A stretch of DNA of 64,000 nt from Streptomyces sp. HUAS CB01 (lineage in GTDB: Bacteria; Actinomycetota; Actinomycetes; Streptomycetales; Streptomycetaceae), in NCBI RefSeq assembly GCF_030406905.1, contig NZ_CP129137.1, forward strand, positions 558,001 through 622,000, written 5' to 3'. Both the position numbers and the translations under genes were made by a program. Each line of letters starts with the position of its first letter. The first letter of the stretch is position 1. This document shows positions 53,567-62,602 of the stretch, piece by piece. Below the pieces are notes generated by a model that searched no databases, was not told where the DNA came from, and saw nothing but the letters and a program-made list of their open reading frames with translations.

Positions 53567-55224
53567 TGGCGGCCTCCCTCCTGGTCGGTCTCGTCGGCCG
53601 TCGGCGTGGCGTCCCCCAGGGCGGCGCGGCCCCCGCGTGTCCCGGAGACGACGCCGGAGATGGAGGCGCGGGCCGCCTCGGGTGTGCAGGGGGCGCCGGG
53701 GTCCGCGGGCGGCGTCGCGCCGCGGCTCTGCTCGGGACCGGGCTCGCGCCCCCCTCGCCTGCTCCGGCGCCGCGGGAGCGCGCCCGGTGGGGGCGTGCCG
53801 CCGTCGGCGGAAGCCGGACCCCCACCGGGTGCGGGTGAACCACCGGGCCCCGCAGTCCCGGGCGCAGGGCCGTTGCCGTGCACCGGACCCCCACCCGGAG
53901 CCGAAGGACCACCAGGCCCCGGGGCCCCCGGTGCCGTGGTGCCGGGTCCCGGAGCGACGCCCGGTGCGGGGGACCCGATGGCCGGGACGCCGCCGGGCGT
54001 CGTGAAGCCGGAGGCCGGACCGCCGCGGGACGTCCTGGGGACCGCCGGGTCCGGGTCGTCCTGCTGGGGGTGCGGCTCTCCCTCCCCGGTTGCCGGCCGC
54101 GACGGCTCGTGCCCGGATGCCCGCCGGCCCGGCGCCGGTTCGTGGCGGGGTGCGGCGGGGTGGGACAGCGGCTCGGTGAGCAGCCGGTGGGGGACGAGGG
54201 TGACGGCCCGGGTTCCGCCGTGCGCCGAGGCGGACGTGAGTTCCACGCTGAAGCCGAGCTCGCGGCCCCAACGGCCGGCGCAGGCGAGTCCGAGGCGCGG
54301 CACCGCGCCGAGCCGGGCCAGATCCAGGTCGTCCCGGAGCTGGGCCGTGGCCTGCGCGAGCACGTCCGGCGGCATGCCGAGGCCCGCGTCGTCGATCTCG
54401 ACGACGGCCCCCGCGGCCACCTCCCGGACGGTGACCACGACCTGGGTGCCGGACGGCGAGAACACCGTGGCGTTCTCGAGGAGTTCCGCGAGGGCGTGCA
54501 TCAGTCCCTCGACCGCGAGCGGCACGACGTGGAGGGTGTGCCCTCCGTGCACCTCGACCCGGTCGAACTCCACGATGCGCGACCGGGCGCCGCGCACACA
54601 GTCGTGGAGGGTCACCGGCCGGCTCTCCCGTCGCGCGGGCCAGATGCCGCACAGCACGAGCAGGGTCTGGGCCTTGCGGGTCATCTGGGCGGCAGCGTGG
54701 TCGGCCTTCGTCACCTCGGCCATCAGCCGGGGGTCGTCGATGGAGCGTTCGAGGTGGTCCAGCACCTGCTGCTGCACGGTCGCCATGGCGTGCATGGTGC
54801 GGGCGACGGATTCGAAGGCCGCCTGCACGGAGTCCCGCAGGGCCCGCTCCCTGCGTACGGCCTCGTCGGAGCCGAGGGCCGTGACGACTGCGGCCAGGGC
54901 CCGGACGAAGTCGGCGCCCAGTTCGGTGTCCGAGCCGACGGGCCCCGGCACCCCGTCGAGCAGGCGGCCGGCGCGCGTGCGTTCCGCGATGGCCGGGGCG
55001 CGGACGGCGGCCAGATGGGCGATCTCGGCCTCACGGGCGGCCGCGAGGTCTTCCGCACGCACACGCACGCGTTGCTCGGCCCGCAGCCTGCGGCGCAGCG
55101 ACAACGCCCACATCAGCAGCGCCAGGGCGGCGACCCCGCCGCCCCCCGCGATCAGCGGCCCGACCATGACACGACGCTTCCCGATAACGCGACCACGCCA
55201 GAACGAGTCCCTTCCAGACCGCAT
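53563..55224 (-). CDS. Conservon sensor CvnA, histidine-kinase-like
   Basis: A 553-residue membrane protein. One TM segment lies near the N-terminus (GPLIAGGGGVAALALLMWAL), followed by a coiled helical region (RAEQRVRVRAEDLAAAREAE). The ATPase domain is intact: N-box LLENATVFSPSGTQV and G1 box EIDDAGLGMPPDV, then GLACAGRWGREL. There is no H-box like those of two-component kinases, as usual for CvnA. The last 190 residues are a Pro/Gly/Ala low-complexity tail. The start at 55224 has GGAG seven bases upstream; ATG 55167 is an alternative. It heads the conservon transcript. Confidence 0.9.
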   Translation of the reverse strand: MRSGRDSFWRGRVIGKRRVMVGPLIAGGGGVAALALLMWALSLRRRLRAEQRVRVRAEDLAAAREAEIAHLAAVRAPAIAERTRAGRLLDGVPGPVGSDTELGADFVRALAAVVTALGSDEAVRRERALRDSVQAAFESVARTMHAMATVQQQVLDHLERSIDDPRLMAEVTKADHAAAQMTRKAQTLLVLCGIWPARRESRPVTLHDCVRGARSRIVEFDRVEVHGGHTLHVVPLAVEGLMHALAELLENATVFSPSGTQVVVTVREVAAGAVVEIDDAGLGMPPDVLAQATAQLRDDLDLARLGAVPRLGLACAGRWGRELGFSVELTSASAHGGTRAVTLVPHRLLTEPLSHPAAPRHEPAPGRRASGHEPSRPATGEGEPHPQQDDPDPAVPRTSRGGPASGFTTPGGVPAIGSPAPGVAPGPGTTAPGAPGPGGPSAPGGGPVHGNGPAPGTAGPGGSPAPGGGPASADGGTPPPGALPRRRSRRGGREPGPEQSRGATPPADPGAPCTPEAARASISGVVSGTRGGRAALGDATPTADETDQEGGRQ

Positions 55225-55428
55225 ACGGGCTCCCCCGGCGATCGGGGGCATCCAGATCCTACGGTCAACCAGCCAATCTTCGAACGCCAGTTGTGCAACT
55301 GCCGTCACTTTCCGCCAACGCGGATCCGGGGGTTCGATGGCTTTCGGTGGCGGTTTGTCGCATAGTGTGAGCTCGGCACCGCCTCGCCCACCGCGGGCGC
55401 GGGAAGCGGGTCGGACAGGGGGCCGTTC

Positions 55429-55872
55429 ATGCGAACACAGCGCGTGCCGGCCCTCGTCGTCGCCGCACTCCTCGCCGTCCTCGGGTTCCTCGGCGGCATG
55501 CCCCCGGCCGTGCAGGCCGTCGCCGCCGGTGCGGCGGCGCCCGCCGCCTCCTCGCCGGACGCGGCCGCCGCGTCCCACCACACCGCGCGTGCCGTGCGCT
55601 CCGACGGCGTACGGACGCGGCACGACGCACCGCGGCGGACGACGGCCGAGGACGCCCACGGCGCGCGCCCGCTGCTGCTCCCTCCCGCGCCCGGCGGGCT
55701 CCTGTCCGACGCGCCCGCGTCGGGGCCCGCCGTCCACGGCAGGGTCCGGGTGACCGGTGCCCGCGAAGGCGTCCGGACGCCGGCCCGTGCCGAGCTCCCC
55801 GATGTGCGCGGCCCTCCGGGGACGGCCGGTCACCGGTCACGTCCCACATCACCGCCGGCGCGTCCCTCCTGA
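55429..55872 (+). CDS. Small secreted protein, unknown function
   Basis: A 147-residue protein with a clear N-terminal signal (QRVPALVVAALLAVLGFLGG), cut near VQAVAAGAAAPA. The mature part is Ala/Pro/Arg-rich and probably disordered. GGGGG precedes the ATG. It lies 30 bp before secDF and may be co-transcribed. No family is recognised. Confidence 0.6.
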   Translation: MRTQRVPALVVAALLAVLGFLGGMPPAVQAVAAGAAAPAASSPDAAAASHHTARAVRSDGVRTRHDAPRRTTAEDAHGARPLLLPPAPGGLLSDAPASGPAVHGRVRVTGAREGVRTPARAELPDVRGPPGTAGHRSRPTSPPARPS

Positions 55873-55902
55873 GGGCGCCCGGCGCCCTCACGGAGGAAAC
55901 CC

Positions 55903-58245
55903 ATGACTCGCACCACCGTGGTGCGGGCAGTTCTGGCTGCGCTCGTACTGCTCGCATCCGTGTTCATCGCACTCACCCAGTCCCCCAGACTCGGTCTGGA
56001 TCTCCAGGGCGGCACCCGCATGGTGCTCGAAGCCCGTGACACCGCCACCGCGAAGGCGGACGCCGCCACCACCGACCGCACCGTCGAGGTGCTGCGGCAG
56101 CGCATCGACGCGCTCGGCGTCGCGGAGCCGACGCTGACCCGCTCCGGCGAGAACCGCATCGTCGTGGAACTGCCGGAGGTCCAGGACCCGCGCCGTGCGG
56201 CCGAGGTCCTCGGCCGCACGGCGCAGCTGGCCTTCCACCCCGTCGAGTCACCGCCCGAAGGGGGAAGGACCGGCCGCGCGGACGAGAAGACCGGCCCCGA
56301 AGGCGGGAAATCCTCTCCGGAAGGCGAGGCGTCCGGCCGGCGGGTGCTGCCCGACGAGCAGGGCAGGCCGCTCGCGCTCGGCGCCGCCGCACTGTCCGGG
56401 GCGGGGGTGGAGGACGCCGTGGCCCGGTTCGACGCCCAGCAGGGCACGGGCTGGCACGTGGCCCTGGACTTCCGGGGCGACGCGGCACACGACTGGGCCC
56501 GGCTGACGGGACAGGCGGCCTGCCATCCCGTGCAGGACGACCGTCGTCGCGTCGCGATCGTGCTCGACGACAAGGTGATCTCGTCGCCGCAGGTGGACCC
56601 GTCGGTCGGCTGCGGCTCCGGTATCGCCTCGGGCTCGACGCAGATCACCGGCGCTTTCGACGCGGCGGAGGCCAAGGAGCTCGCCCTGCTCGTCAAGGGC
56701 GGCGCGCTGCCCGTGCCGGTCGAGACCGTCGAGCAGCGGACCGTGGGCCCGACGCTCGGTGCGGCGGCGATCGGCGCGAGTGCCCAGGCCGCCGTGGTCG
56801 GGGCGTCCCTCACGGCGCTGTTCATCACGTTCGTCTACCGGCTCTTCGGCGCGCTGGCCGCCGTGGCACTGGCTGCGTACGGAGTGATCTCGTACGCCGT
56901 CCTGGTGGGCCTCGGCGTGACGCTGACGCTTCCGGGACTGGCCGGATTCGTACTCGCGATCGGGATGGCCGTGGACGCGAACGTGCTCGTCTTCGAACGG
57001 GCGCGGGAGGAGTGCGCGAGCGGGGCCCGGCGGTCGTTGCGCAGCGCGATGTCCGCGGCCTACCGCAAGGCCTGGACCGCCGTGGCCGACTCCAACGCCA
57101 CCACGCTGCTCGCGGCGGGGCTCCTCTTCCTGCTCGGCTCGGGGCCGGTGAAGGGGTTCGGTGTGACACTGGCGATCGGCGTCGTCGTGTCGATGTTCTC
57201 GGCGCTGGTCGTGGCGCGGGCGCTGACCGACGTCGCCGCGCGGTTCCCGTTCGTGGACGGTTTCCGGAACGTGAGCGGGGTGGGCAGGCCGGGCCGCGTC
57301 CGGACGTTCCTGATCCGTCGCGGCCCACGGCTCATGCGTGCGCCCCGCCGCCGGCTCGTGGTGTCGGCCGTGCTGGTCGCGGTGGCCCTCACGGGCATCC
57401 TGGTGCGCGGGCTGAACCTGGGGGTCGAGTTCACCGGCGGCCGGCTGGTCGAGTACGCCACGGGCCGGCCCGTGGACGCCGAGACGGCCCGGTCGGCCGT
57501 CGCGGGGGTGGGCTTCCCCGACGCGGAGGTCACCACGGCCGACGGCAAGGACATCTCCGTGCGGGGCGCGGGCATCGACGACGACGGGGCCGCGGCGATC
57601 AGCGGCGCGCTCGCCGAACACGGCGGGGGCACGGCGACGAAGGTCCGCGACGAGCTGATCGGCCCCAGCATGGGCGAGGAACTGCGGCGCAACGCACTGA
57701 TCGCCCTGGGCATCGCCGTGGTCGCCCAACTGGTCTATCTGGCGGTGCGGTTCCGCTGGACGTTCGCGATGGGCTGCGTGGGGGCGCTCGTCCACGACGT
57801 CGTCGTCGTGGTCGGCGCGTTCGCCTGGCTGGGGCGGCCGGTGGACGGCATCTTCCTCGCGGCGCTGCTCACGGTCATCGGCTACTCGGTCAACGACTCC
57901 GTCGTGGTGTTCGACAGGGTCAGGGAACTGTGGCGGAAGAATCCGCGCGGCGCGCTGCCGGCCCTCGCGGACACGGCGATCCTCCAGACGGTGCCGCGCA
58001 CGGTCAACACGGGGGCGGGAGCCCTGTTCATCCTGGCGGCCCTGGCCGTGCTCGGCGGCGATTCCCTCGCGGACTTCTCCGTCGCGCTGCTCATCGGGGT
58101 GTGCGTGGGCACGTACTCCTCGGTGCTCACCGCCGTCCCCGCGGCGCTGCTCCTCGAGGCCCGGCACCCCGCGGCCGCCCCCACGGGCCGCCCTCGTGCC
58201 GCCGCCTCCCGTCGCGCTCGGCACGACAACGGCGCCCGGGTGTGA
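55903..58245 (+). CDS. secDF: Protein translocase SecDF fusion
   Basis: A 780-residue fused SecD-SecF of the RND type. The SecD half has TM1, then RLGLDLQGGTRMVLEA, the periplasmic P1 region (LRQRIDALGVAEPTLTR), and TM4 with GMAVDANVLVFERAREE. The SecF half begins near residue 470 (GLNLGVEFTGGRLVEYAT) and includes VGAFAWLGRPVDGIFLAAL and GYSVNDSVVVFDRVRE. The TM4/TM10 Asp residues needed for proton flow are present. It uses the proton gradient to complete protein export with SecYEG. A Gly/Glu/Lys insertion in P1 (residues 118-150) is unusual. Most Streptomyces also have separate secD and secF, so this is probably a second copy. Confidence 0.93.
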   Translation: MTRTTVVRAVLAALVLLASVFIALTQSPRLGLDLQGGTRMVLEARDTATAKADAATTDRTVEVLRQRIDALGVAEPTLTRSGENRIVVELPEVQDPRRAAEVLGRTAQLAFHPVESPPEGGRTGRADEKTGPEGGKSSPEGEASGRRVLPDEQGRPLALGAAALSGAGVEDAVARFDAQQGTGWHVALDFRGDAAHDWARLTGQAACHPVQDDRRRVAIVLDDKVISSPQVDPSVGCGSGIASGSTQITGAFDAAEAKELALLVKGGALPVPVETVEQRTVGPTLGAAAIGASAQAAVVGASLTALFITFVYRLFGALAAVALAAYGVISYAVLVGLGVTLTLPGLAGFVLAIGMAVDANVLVFERAREECASGARRSLRSAMSAAYRKAWTAVADSNATTLLAAGLLFLLGSGPVKGFGVTLAIGVVVSMFSALVVARALTDVAARFPFVDGFRNVSGVGRPGRVRTFLIRRGPRLMRAPRRRLVVSAVLVAVALTGILVRGLNLGVEFTGGRLVEYATGRPVDAETARSAVAGVGFPDAEVTTADGKDISVRGAGIDDDGAAAISGALAEHGGGTATKVRDELIGPSMGEELRRNALIALGIAVVAQLVYLAVRFRWTFAMGCVGALVHDVVVVVGAFAWLGRPVDGIFLAALLTVIGYSVNDSVVVFDRVRELWRKNPRGALPALADTAILQTVPRTVNTGAGALFILAALAVLGGDSLADFSVALLIGVCVGTYSSVLTAVPAALLLEARHPAAAPTGRPRAAASRRARHDNGARV

Positions 58246-58342
58246 CGGTGGGGACGACGGCCGTGCCGGGCCCCGGGCCGGCTGATCCGCGCACGTCCGG
58301 CCGGCTCCGTGCGTACGCGCTCCAGTGGACCGGAACACGGAC

Positions 58343-58378
58343 CGGCCCGCCGGGCGGTGTTCACCGTCCGGCGGGCCG
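58343..58378. terminator. Bidirectional terminator between secDF and lipoprotein gene
   Basis: CGGCCCGCCGGGCGGTG (58343-58359) pairs with CACCGTCCGGCGGGCCG (58362-58378), 16 Watson-Crick pairs plus one G-U. It lies between two convergent stop codons (58245 and 58405), so it can end transcripts from both sides. Confidence 0.8.
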
Positions 58379-58404
58379 GGGGCCGGTCCGAGGGGGCGTG
58401 CCGG

Positions 58405-59169
58405 TCAGGACGTACCGGCCGACTCGATCGCCTTCGCGAGCTTCGCGGTCTGACGGCCGTGCAGGTCCTTCGGGAGGTCGGCCTTCTTCGGGTCGAGGAG
58501 GTTGAGCGTGAAGAACACCGCCACGTTGCGCCCCTGCCGGACGGCGGTGATCTGCATGGGCATCGCGGAGCCCTGTGCGGTGCCGGTCATCCTCCAGGAG
58601 ACGGCCTCGTCGCCGCCCTCGGGCGCCTCCTCCTCCTTCACGGCCACGTACTTCACCGTGGATCCGCCGCTGTTCCCCGACGTGGTGAAGCCGGCGCCGC
58701 AGGTGGCGAGGGCCTTGCGGACGTCCGTGAAGGTGCGCCGGGCGTCGTCGCCCTCGTACGAGAAGAGGCTGACCGTCGTGGTGAGGCCGGGCGTTCCCGT
58801 GGAGACGTAGGAGCGGCTGGCGAAGTCGACTGCCTCGGGCGTACGGGCCGTACCGGACGCGGTCATGTCCGCGAGGGGTCGGCACTCCTCCCGGTCGGAC
58901 TTGGGCCGCACGTTCGGCGGGCTGATCTCCTGGGCCTCGTAGGAGCGCAGTTCGGTGTCGGTGACGAGCGCCTTCCTGATCGTGTCGCCGCGGAGCACGG
59001 CCATGCCGGGGCCGGCCTTCTCCGGGCCGGCGAGCGGTTTGCCCGTCGGGGAGGAGGAGCCCTCCGGGCCACCGGAGGACGTGCAGCCGGTGAGCAGCGC
59101 GGCGGCCGCGACGCCGGCGAGCGCGAGCGCGCCGCCCCGCCGGAGGGCCGGAAGTGTGATGTGGGGCAT
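58405..59169 (-). CDS. Lipoprotein, unknown function
   Basis: A 254-residue lipoprotein. The signal (LRRGGALALAGVAAAALLTG) ends in the lipobox LLTGC, followed by a Ser/Gly linker. The mature domain (VDFASRSYVSTGTPGLTTTV, FTDVRKALATCGAGFTTSG, AMPMQITAVRQGRNVAVFFT) resembles the PknH-sensor/LpqN-like secreted domain common in actinomycetes, with one Cys pair possible. The ATG at 59169 matches the signal. Role unknown. Confidence 0.83.
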   Translation of the reverse strand: MPHITLPALRRGGALALAGVAAAALLTGCTSSGGPEGSSSPTGKPLAGPEKAGPGMAVLRGDTIRKALVTDTELRSYEAQEISPPNVRPKSDREECRPLADMTASGTARTPEAVDFASRSYVSTGTPGLTTTVSLFSYEGDDARRTFTDVRKALATCGAGFTTSGNSGGSTVKYVAVKEEEAPEGGDEAVSWRMTGTAQGSAMPMQITAVRQGRNVAVFFTLNLLDPKKADLPKDLHGRQTAKLAKAIESAGTS

Positions 59170-59680
59170 GGGAATCCTGTCGGTTCGGTACGGCGGCGGG
59201 CGACTCGCGGTTCCGTGGCGCCGGGCGTCCGTTCCCTCGAGCCCGCTCCGCCGCCCGCGGGGGACGGGTGGCGAGGAAAGTGTGTCCCGGATCACCTCGC
59301 TGAACCGGGAGGGTCCGGGCGCGGTTGGGCCGTTCCGGTGGCCGTGCGCACCGGATTTCACCGGACCCGCCGTACGACGCGCAGCAGGTGTTCCTTGCGG
59401 TCGAGCGGATCGAGGTCGGTGCGCGGCCGGGTCGGGGCGGCTCCCGCGACCGGCGCGCACCGGGTGAAACGCGCGCCCGGTCACGGCCTCGCCGCGGTTC
59501 GGCCCGGGCAGCCGCTGCTCCGGACGACGCAGGCGGCGTGCGGCGGCCGCTCGATCAGCCTCGTCCCCGGCGTCGACGTGCGCCGGGGTTCACGGTTCGC
59601 TGCGCCCACGGCCATGTGTGCCCTCGGGGCGGGCGGAGACTGCGCGGCGAGGGCCGACGAGGCGACCTGCGCATGAACCG
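59170..59680. other. Gene-free interval
   Basis: These 511 bases lie between the lipoprotein start and the terminator of the aldolase operon. No protein-like frame is seen; the long crossing frames are Arg- and Gly-rich. The lipoprotein promoter should be within the first 150 bases. Confidence 0.5.
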
Positions 59681-59728
59681 CTCCTGCGCCGTCCGCCGTC
59701 GCCGGAGGTGCGGCGGACGGCGCAGGAG
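59681..59728 (-). terminator. Strong terminator of the aldolase operon
   Basis: A perfect 18-bp stem (CTCCTGCGCCGTCCGCCG at 59681-59698 with its complement at 59711-59728) and a 12-base loop lie 33 bases after the aldolase stop on the minus strand. Confidence 0.9.
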
Positions 59729-59760
59729 CGGGCACCCGTTTCCGGACCGGACGACGCCTG

Positions 59761-60636
59761 CTACGCGACGGGGACGGGCTCCCCCGCGTCGCGCAGGACG
59801 CCGATCAGCACGGTGACGGTCTCGGCCATCGCGCGGCGTCCGACCGACAGGTACTTCCGCGAGTCCACGGCGTCGGCGTTGGCGGCGAGGTAGTCGCGGA
59901 TGGCGGAGGTCATGGCGAGGTTCAGGGCGGTACCGATGTTGACCTTGGCGATGCCACCGGACACGGCGGCCTTCAGCTCCCCGTCCGGTACGCCGGACGA
60001 ACCGTGCAGCACGAGCGGCACGTCGAGGGCACCGGCGAGCCGGGCCAGGAGCCCGTGGTCGAGCGCGGCCGTGCGGTCGGTCATGGCGTGCGTACTGCCG
60101 ATGGCGACGGCGAGGGCGTCGACCCCGCTCCCTTCGACGAACGCACCTGCCTCGTCGGGGTCGGTGCGGGCCCCGGACGCGTGGGCGTCCAGCGGCGGGG
60201 CACCCTCCTTGCCGCCGACCTCCCCCAGTTCGGCCTCGATCCAGAGACCGTTGGCGTGGGCCCATTCGGCGGCGGACCGGGTCGCGGCGAGGTTCTCCGC
60301 GTACGGCAGGTGCGCGGCGTCGTACATCACGGAGCTGAACCCCGCGTCGACCGCCTGGCGCAGCAACTGGTCGCTCTTGACGTGGTCGAGGTGGAGGGCG
60401 ACGGGCACCCCGGCCTCCGCCGCCGCCTCGGCGGCGGCCCTGGCGAGCGGACGGACGCGGCCGTAGCGGTACTTGACCGCGTTCTCGCTGATCTGGAGGA
60501 CGACCGGGGAGCCGGCGGCCTCCGCGCCGGCGATGACGGCTTCGGCGTGCTCCAGCGTGATGATGTTGAAGGCGGCGACGGCACGGCGCTCGGCGGCGGC
60601 CGCGGTGACCAGCGTTCCGGTTCGGGCGAGCGTCAT
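59761..60636 (-). CDS. Class II aldolase (tagatose/fructose-bisphosphate type)
   Basis: A 291-residue zinc-dependent aldolase. It shows AAFNIITLEHAEAVIAGAE, the catalytic and metal region VALHLDHVKSDQLLRQAVDA, SSVMYDAAHLPYAENLAAT, EAELGEVGGKEG, VAIGSTHAM, the second metal His in VLHGSSGVPD and IAKVNIGTALNLAM. It belongs to the GatY/KbaY/FbaA family and splits a ketose 1,6-bisphosphate into two triose phosphates. Because a SIS-domain sugar isomerase is next to it, tagatose 1,6-bisphosphate in an amino-sugar pathway is likely. It ends the operon. Confidence 0.92.
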   Translation of the reverse strand: MTLARTGTLVTAAAAERRAVAAFNIITLEHAEAVIAGAEAAGSPVVLQISENAVKYRYGRVRPLARAAAEAAAEAGVPVALHLDHVKSDQLLRQAVDAGFSSVMYDAAHLPYAENLAATRSAAEWAHANGLWIEAELGEVGGKEGAPPLDAHASGARTDPDEAGAFVEGSGVDALAVAIGSTHAMTDRTAALDHGLLARLAGALDVPLVLHGSSGVPDGELKAAVSGGIAKVNIGTALNLAMTSAIRDYLAANADAVDSRKYLSVGRRAMAETVTVLIGVLRDAGEPVPVA

Positions 60637-60639
60637 GGG

Positions 60640-61524
60640 TCAGGCTCCGGAGAGGATGACGGAACGGGTCAGATGGCGGGGGCTGTCGGGGTCCAGGCCC
60701 CGCGACTCGGCGACGGCGACCGCGAGCCGCTGGGCTCGCACGAGTTCGGCGAGCGGGTCGAGACCGCCGGCGACCCACATCCCTCCGGTGGCGTGGACCT
60801 CGTCGGCGAGCCCGGCGGGCGCTTCGCCGATCATCCAGGTGACGGTGCCGCGGGTGGTGACGCTGATGGGGCCGTGCCGGTACTCCATGGCCGGGTACGC
60901 CTCGGCCCAGGACGCCGACGCCTCGCGCACCTTGAGCGCGGCCTCGTTGGCGAGGCCCACGGTCCAGCCCCGGCCGAGGAAGGTGAACTGCGCACAGCCG
61001 GTGAGCCATTCGGGGAGCGGCTCGGCGAGGGCGTCCCGGCAGTCGTCGACGACGGCGTCCGTGTGCAGGCCGGAGCCGGCGCGCAACAGCGTGAGGGCGG
61101 TGGTCGCGAACCGCGTCTGGACCACCGACTCCTCGTCGGCGAAGTCGAGGACGACGGTCTCGTCGGCGGCGGTCATGACGGGTGTGGCGGGGTCGGCGGT
61201 GATCGCGGTGGTGCGCGTGCGTCCGCGCAGCCGGCCGAGGAGTTCGAGCACCTCGGTGGTGGTGCCCGAACGGGTGAGGGCGATCACCCGGTCGTAGGAG
61301 CGGCCGACGGGGAACTCGGAGGCGGCGAAGGCGTCCGACTCGCCCTGTCCCGCGCCCTCGCGCAGGGCCGCCGCGGCCTGGCTCATGAACAGCGAGGTGC
61401 CGCAGCCGACGTACGCCACCCGCTCGCCGGGGGCCGGGAGGGCCCCGCTCTGGGTCGCGGCGAGCCCCGCGGCCCGGTTCCAGCACTCCGGCTGGCTCGC
61501 CAACTCCTGCGCGACATGGCTCAT
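60640..61524 (-). CDS. SIS-domain sugar isomerase/deaminase (AgaS/GlmS-C-like)
   Basis: A 294-residue protein with two SIS domains, as in the isomerase half of glucosamine-6-phosphate synthase and in AgaS. VAYVGCGTSLFMSQAAAALR and VIALTRSGTTTEVLELL are the phosphosugar loops of SIS1; FLGRGWTVGLANEAALKVRE, SASWAEAYPAMEYRHGP are typical of SIS2. It has no glutamine amidotransferase domain, so deamination or isomerisation of an amino-sugar phosphate is expected. It is the first gene of the operon, divergent from a DeoR regulator, and lies 3 bp from the aldolase. Confidence 0.9.
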   Translation of the reverse strand: MSHVAQELASQPECWNRAAGLAATQSGALPAPGERVAYVGCGTSLFMSQAAAALREGAGQGESDAFAASEFPVGRSYDRVIALTRSGTTTEVLELLGRLRGRTRTTAITADPATPVMTAADETVVLDFADEESVVQTRFATTALTLLRAGSGLHTDAVVDDCRDALAEPLPEWLTGCAQFTFLGRGWTVGLANEAALKVREASASWAEAYPAMEYRHGPISVTTRGTVTWMIGEAPAGLADEVHATGGMWVAGGLDPLAELVRAQRLAVAVAESRGLDPDSPRHLTRSVILSGA

Positions 61525-61577
61525 ATGTGTGCTCCACCCTTCGAGTGTGTGCGTGTTTTTGCAAGATAGCGCGCACT

Positions 61578-61597
61578 TTCAAGCATCTTCAAGCATC
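61578..61597. promoter_or_regulatory. Tandem DeoR operator
   Basis: TTCAAGCATC is repeated twice in direct succession (61578-61587, 61588-61597), one helical turn apart, in the 130-bp space between the divergent DeoR and SIS genes. Tandem TTCAA-like units are typical of DeoR/AgaR/GlpR sites. For the DeoR gene a TAGGGT -10 box lies at 61618-61623, so the repeats would overlap its -35 region. Confidence 0.82.
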
Positions 61598-61654
61598 CCG
61601 GCGGTACTCGCGTGCGCTAGGGTCACCACGGACGTACGAGGAAGGGAGCGGTGG

Positions 61655-62434
61655 ATGTCGCGCGACGCCCGCTGGAAGGCGCTGCTGGAACTCCTGGTGG
61701 AGAAGGGCCGGCTGGACGTCGACGAGGCCGCGGCGGCCCTGGACGTCTCGGCCGCGACGATCCGGCGCGATTTCGACCAGCTGGCCGAGCAGCAGATGCT
61801 CGTCCGCACCCGTGGCGGCGCGGTCGTGCACGGCGTGTCCTACGAACTCCCGCTGCGCTACAAGACGTCGCGGCACGCGGCGGAGAAGCAGCGCATCTCC
61901 GCCGCCGTCGCCGAGCTGATCTCGCCCGGCGAAGCGGTCGGCTTCACCGGGGGCACGACGACCACCGAGGTCGCACGTGCGCTCGCCGCGCGGCCCGACC
62001 TGGCCACGGGCAGCCCCGCCCTCACGATCGTCACCAACGCCCTCAACATCGCCAACGAGCTGGCGATCCGGCCCCAGTTCAAGATCGTGGTGACGGGCGG
62101 TGTGGCCCGGCCGCAGTCGTTCGAGCTGATCGGCCCGCTCGCCGACGGGGTGCTCGGCCAGATCACCCTGGACGTCGCCGTCCTCGGTGTGAACGCCTTC
62201 GACGCGGTGCACGGCGCCGCGGCGCACGACGAGGACGAGGCCGCGATCAACCGGCTGCTGTGCGAGCGGGCCCGGCGGGTGATCGTCGCGGCCGACTCCA
62301 CCAAGCTGGGCACCCGCGCCTTCGCCCGTATCTGTGCGACGGACGCGGTGGACACGCTGGTCACCGACTCCGCCGTGTCCGACGGCACGGCGGCCGGGTT
62401 CACCGAGGCCGGGGTGACGGTGGTCCGGGCCTGA
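61655..62434 (+). CDS. DeoR-family transcriptional regulator
   Basis: A 259-residue sugar-phosphate-responsive repressor. The N-terminal helix-turn-helix is VDEAAAALDVSAATIRRDFD with LVRTRGGAV. The C-terminal ISOCOT-like sensor contains VGFTGGTTTTEVARAL, LTIVTNALNIANELA, VTGGVARPQSFELIGP, DVAVLGVNAFD and VIVAADSTKLG. An in-frame extension to 61385 crosses the divergent promoter; AGGAAGGGAG before the ATG at 61655 sets the start. It probably controls the divergent SIS-aldolase operon and itself, with a phosphorylated amino sugar as inducer. Confidence 0.93.
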   Translation: MSRDARWKALLELLVEKGRLDVDEAAAALDVSAATIRRDFDQLAEQQMLVRTRGGAVVHGVSYELPLRYKTSRHAAEKQRISAAVAELISPGEAVGFTGGTTTTEVARALAARPDLATGSPALTIVTNALNIANELAIRPQFKIVVTGGVARPQSFELIGPLADGVLGQITLDVAVLGVNAFDAVHGAAAHDEDEAAINRLLCERARRVIVAADSTKLGTRAFARICATDAVDTLVTDSAVSDGTAAGFTEAGVTVVRA

Positions 62435-62590
62435 GCCGTCTGCCGGGCTGCCGCCCCCGACCGGGGCCGGGACCGTGGGCGCGGCAAGGCGCTCGGCCGG
62501 GTCACGGCTCGCGTCCGGGATCCGAGGCGACTCCGGGGCGCGAGCGCGGCCCGGGCTCCGGCCTCGTCCCGCGTGTGCGCCGCGCGGGGC

Positions 62591-62596
62591 TATAAC
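62591..62596 (+). promoter_or_regulatory. -10 box giving a leaderless DUF952 transcript
   Basis: TATAAC lies seven bases before the ATG at 62603, so transcription should start at or next to the A of that ATG. There is no Shine-Dalgarno. This supports the first of the two nearby ATG codons (62603 and 62609). Confidence 0.65.
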
Positions 62597-62602
62597 TGAC
62601 GC

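Noticed and set aside
59325..59816. Plus-strand frame in the gene-free interval after the lipoprotein
   Set aside because: Arg-rich translation that runs through the perfect terminator hairpin at 59681-59728.
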